NCBI GenBank assembly: GCA_011049465.1
Contig: DSBP01000031.1
Span: 1 to 5,442 of the forward strand
DNA: 5,442 bases
Reading direction: 5' to 3'
Origin: a bacterium
Lineage (GTDB): Bacteria; Oederibacteriota; PGYV01; DSBP01
Shown: positions 5,001 through 5,442 of the stretch, in pieces
How the letters are laid out: every line of letters begins with the position of its first letter
Position numbering within the stretch: the first letter of the stretch is position 1
Made by a program: the position numbers and the translations under genes
The notes under the pieces: model-generated
The model's input: only the letters and a program-made list of their open reading frames with translations
What the model was told of the DNA's origin: nothing
The model's database searches: none

Positions 5001-5442
5001 TATAACGATCTCGCCCTGCTGTTGTTGTAAAATCTTCATAATAAACGCTAAATGGTCCCGAGAAACCATATATATAATGCCCTACTCTGCTATATATTAA
5101 ATCTGTAGCTGTCTGCTCAAGAATTTCCCTCGTTTTTGCAGCAGGAAGTTCCGGATACTTGCTTTTCATAAGAGCTATAAGTCCTGTAACATGCGGCGCT
5201 GCATATGAAGTGCCTTGTTCCCCAAACTCTGAAGGGTCTCCGTACGGAAAACTTCCGTATCCCTGACGTTCCGATGTGACCTGCCACGGGAACGGCCACG
5301 GATTTAGTGTTCCTTTCAATAACACAGTCATCGCCTCTTCATATCCATTTATCCTAAAAGTATTACTTATATCACCCCCGCCCGGCGCGACTACATTCAC
5401 TGCATAATCCTGCCCCATATAACCCAACCCAAAATTAGAGCC
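1813..5442 (-). CDS. Modular subtilisin-like serine protease with helical toroid, two CBM3 modules and C-terminal sorting domain (5' end missing)
   Basis: The frame is open to the right edge, so the N-terminus is outside the window; 1209 residues and a TGA stop are visible. Residues are numbered from the edge (first residues GSNFG). Residues 1-160 are the end of a peptidase S8 domain: VNVVAPGG, the catalytic Ser79 in GTSYAAPHV, then the closing motif GYGQINAPKA. The catalytic Asp and His and the oxyanion Asn must lie upstream. Residues ~160-521 hold six paired-helix repeats with DGSW/DGGY turns and DTSAALLAL or SHTQMALLAL inner helices, as in prenyltransferase/squalene-cyclase toroids; I see no DxDD catalytic motif, so this part is probably structural or binding. 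Residues ~532-642 look like a beta-sandwich. Thr/Pro linkers (~644-688 and ~844-938) flank the first of two CBM3 domains (~689-843 and ~939-1095). Residues ~1122-1209 form a YPNP...GIYFLRI C-terminal domain typical of exported proteins. The likely role is an extracellular protease attached to cellulose or another glycan; the true substrate is unknown. Confidence 0.9.
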   Translation of the reverse strand, partial: GSNFGLGYMGQDYAVNVVAPGGGDISNTFRINGYEEAMTVLLKGTLNPWPFPWQVTSERQGYGSFPYGDPSEFGEQGTSYAAPHVTGLIALMKSKYPELPAAKTREILEQTATDLIYSRVGHYIYGFSGPFSVYYEDFTTTAGRDRYTGYGQINAPKALIRTAIEKGLSWLRNEQNQDGSWDYSPTLSGNVGASSYAVLSLLNAGYTQYGATVDNAVQKAITFIRSRQFFDGSITGAPVPGLQSIAVYDTSAALLALIADREAFFKEFGTGQVYPHDVAIYNAYEFLRQVQTREEDLSDPNDESLRKLIGGWSYPRDNWSDLSHTQMALLALKACDETSAMNEMAADKTRINWKNESDRPNALAEAIQFLGNCKNADGGYIYKPYPTWLWDEWGSGNSYGSITAAGIWSAWCCDVQSDVQSGDAYDELVSPAKTWLLSHSDYAEVNKNISPNNEFYYLYSYTFLKAFTMYDFPETDEVYHQFVRQIYQRQQDNGSWIDAGDGFREYPNIATAFAILALQTKDSAYSNVFEVIFGSAGDAYVVDSQGRMTGIIDGQVKREIPASTTTDIGISPQIIRIGQSAGNYKVMVKGPAGGQYNLTVNGYIDGAKIYTRATSDTIPQQGIKEWTVSTTKMIGQFNMYSNLPAPPMPTPTNTYTITPTITATFTPTATFTSTPTVTLTATPTATLPAYVMLKHRAGETGIETNSPKPWVRVYNTGTASLDLSRVEIKYWYKYEGTGQAETAITDWAGILPAGTAITDKVNLSIVSGSFGAGQDRYLKITFAESAGSIGNDDYVDVQPRFNKDDWSVYDQGNDWSFAPHADYAVWDKITVYVDGIKVWGEEPEYYPTATITETPDVTETRTATPSLTETITATLTETPEDTHTPTATQTLTVTATVTPTVTETITPSATPTATWTITVTATPTFTLTPTATWTPTPDVVAAILRAQYYSYNTNPESNTLYVNVRIYNDGTENASLSSVTAKYWYTFEGTTQSENAVVDWAGKLPSGIGITQYVTTQIQAIEQSEQTRVQVTGFTGEAGSIGPGEYAQVQLRIHKNDWSNYTQTNDYSFGTHGSFIDWNKVTIYFDGVKVWGLEPGEVGYAAVPKHTPAPVMVEPLSAANTYNYPNPCGERTTIRFSLLNSEDVNILISDMTGKTVWNRIITAGEARAGVNYVVWETVNDAGVAVANGIYFLRISAENKVITKKIAVIR
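2158..2628 (-). other. Carbohydrate-binding module family 3 (CBM3), second copy
   Basis: About 157 residues with the same layout as the first copy: YVNVRIYNDGTENASLSSV, KYWYTFEG, DWAGKLPSG, VTGFTGEAGSIGPGEYAQVQ, RIHKNDWSNYTQTNDYSF, DWNKVTIYFDGVKVWGLEP. This copy is closer to canonical CBM3 in the NDWSNYTQxNDYSF block. The two copies clearly differ in sequence, so they are an old duplication or separate acquisitions, not a recent copy. Confidence 0.92.
2629..2913 (-). repeat. Thr/Pro-rich linker 2 (low-complexity coding repeat)
   Basis: About 95 residues dominated by Thr with Pro, Ala, Glu and Val (TETITATLTETPEDTHTPT, TVTATVTPTVTETITPS). It is roughly twice as long as linker 1 and contains more Glu. 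It joins the two CBM3 modules. On the plus strand the same DNA reads as a Val/Gly-rich open frame, which is a shadow of this repeat. Confidence 0.9.
2914..3378 (-). other. Carbohydrate-binding module family 3 (CBM3), first copy
   Basis: About 155 residues follow the CBM3 pattern: PWVRVYNTGTASLDLSRVEI, KYWYKYEG, DWAG, YLKITFAESAGSIG, then RFNKDDWSVYDQGNDWSF and the closing VYVDGIKVWGEEP. In clostridial CBM3 the Arg and Trp of RFxKxDW are part of the flat cellulose-binding strip, and both are kept here. The domain lies between two Thr/Pro linkers, the normal position for an independent binding module. Binding to crystalline cellulose is expected from the family, not shown. Confidence 0.9.
3379..3513 (-). 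repeat. Thr/Pro-rich linker 1 (low-complexity coding repeat)
   Basis: About 45 residues made almost entirely of Thr, Pro, Ala and hydrophobics in a TPTxT rhythm (for example TFTPTATFTSTPTVTLTATP). The DNA is correspondingly repetitive in GTxGGCGTT-like units on the plus strand. Such linkers are flexible and often glycosylated, and they separate catalytic from binding modules. Its repetitiveness makes recombination or misassembly possible. Confidence 0.9.
3517..3849 (-). other. Beta-sandwich-like stretch between toroid and first linker
   Basis: About 110 residues rich in alternating hydrophobics. It includes DAYVVDSQGRMTGIIDGQ, REIPAS, GNYKVMVKGPAGGQYNLTV and IKEWTVS. The pattern 'D.QGR.TG...G....EIP' followed by 'Y.V.V.G...G.Y.L.V.G' recurs, as I recall, in accessory beta-domains of secreted multimodular proteins. 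No catalytic residues are recognised; it is probably a spacer or adhesion module. Confidence 0.5.
3880..4965 (-). other. Prenyltransferase/squalene-cyclase-like alpha/alpha toroid domain
   Basis: About 360 residues contain twelve recognisable helices that I pair into six outer/inner hairpins. Outer helices end in QW-like turns (NEQNQDGSWDY, CKNADGGYIY, QRQQDNGSW) and inner helices read YAVLSLLNAG, DTSAALLALIA, SHTQMALLALKAC, SITAAGIWSAW, YYLYSYTFLKAF and IATAFAILALQ. Six hairpins would close a complete alpha6/alpha6 barrel. The family includes terpene cyclases and prenyltransferase subunits, but the acidic DxDD motif of cyclases is not visible, so an enzymatic role is not claimed. A different alpha6/alpha6 fold, such as a glycosidase, is less likely given these motifs. 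Confidence 0.8.
4181..4204 (-). repeat. 12-base perfect tandem duplication in the toroid coding region
   Basis: The plus-strand unit CTTTGCACATCA occurs twice back to back. It encodes DVQS-DVQS after the Cys-Cys pair in the loop following the fourth hairpin. The duplication keeps the frame and adds four residues, and is likely a small recent slippage event in a surface loop. Confidence 0.9.
4963..5442 (-). other. Peptidase S8 (subtilase) domain, C-terminal part
   Basis: The fragment starts at the segment that in subtilisins precedes the VDVxAPG loop (here YAVNVVAPGG) and carries the catalytic Ser in GTSYAAPHVTGLIALMKSKY, followed by a helix with PAAKTREILEQTATDL and the terminal GYGQINAPKA. 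Ser is encoded at 5206-5208. About 55 residues separate APG from GTS, compared with under 20 in subtilisin, so an insertion is present. Asp and His of the triad cannot be checked here. Confidence 0.93.

Noticed and set aside
5425..5427. TTG start codon for the protease gene
   Set aside because: The frame remains open through five more codons to the window edge (GSNFG), and the sequence begins in the middle of a subtilase fold, so this is an internal leucine.

Overview
The window holds two long, incomplete genes, both on the minus strand, separated by a 68-base gap. Both encode large secreted or cell-surface proteins. No RNA gene, mobile element, CRISPR array or plus-strand gene is supported.

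Right part (5442 down to 1813): the 3' portion of a large modular subtilisin-like protease gene. 1209 residues are visible, and the N-terminal part, including the catalytic Asp and His, lies beyond the right edge. The visible order is: end of an S8 peptidase domain with the catalytic Ser (GTSYAAPHV), six helical-hairpin repeats of the prenyltransferase/squalene-cyclase toroid type, a beta-sandwich-like stretch, a Thr/Pro linker, a family 3 carbohydrate-binding module (CBM3), a second Thr/Pro linker, a second CBM3, and a C-terminal YPNP domain of the FlgD-Ig/T9SS type A sorting kind.

Gap (1745-1812): an extended -10 promoter (TGGTATAAT) and a Shine-Dalgarno-like AGGTGA facing the second gene. 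No convincing terminator is visible, so the second gene may be read both from its own promoter and from upstream.

Left part (1744 down to 1, running off the edge): 581 residues with a signal peptide, seven PHIxW repeats that look like a complete seven-bladed beta-propeller, a long Ser/Thr/Pro linker, and the beginning of another YPNP sorting domain. The reading frame is open to the window edge.

Organism: a bacterium of moderate G+C that makes multimodular surface proteins with 'TPTxTxT' linkers and YPNP C-termini. From general knowledge this style is common in uncultured candidate phyla (for example Goldbacteria, Firestonebacteria and Elusimicrobia-like lineages) and also in Bacteroidota relatives. 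The E. coli-like TATAAT box argues against Bacteroidota proper. Phylum assignment is inference. Together the genes suggest an exported pair that binds or degrades extracellular material: a protease that can be held on cellulose or a similar glycan, next to a propeller protein carrying the same kind of linker and C-terminal sorting signal.
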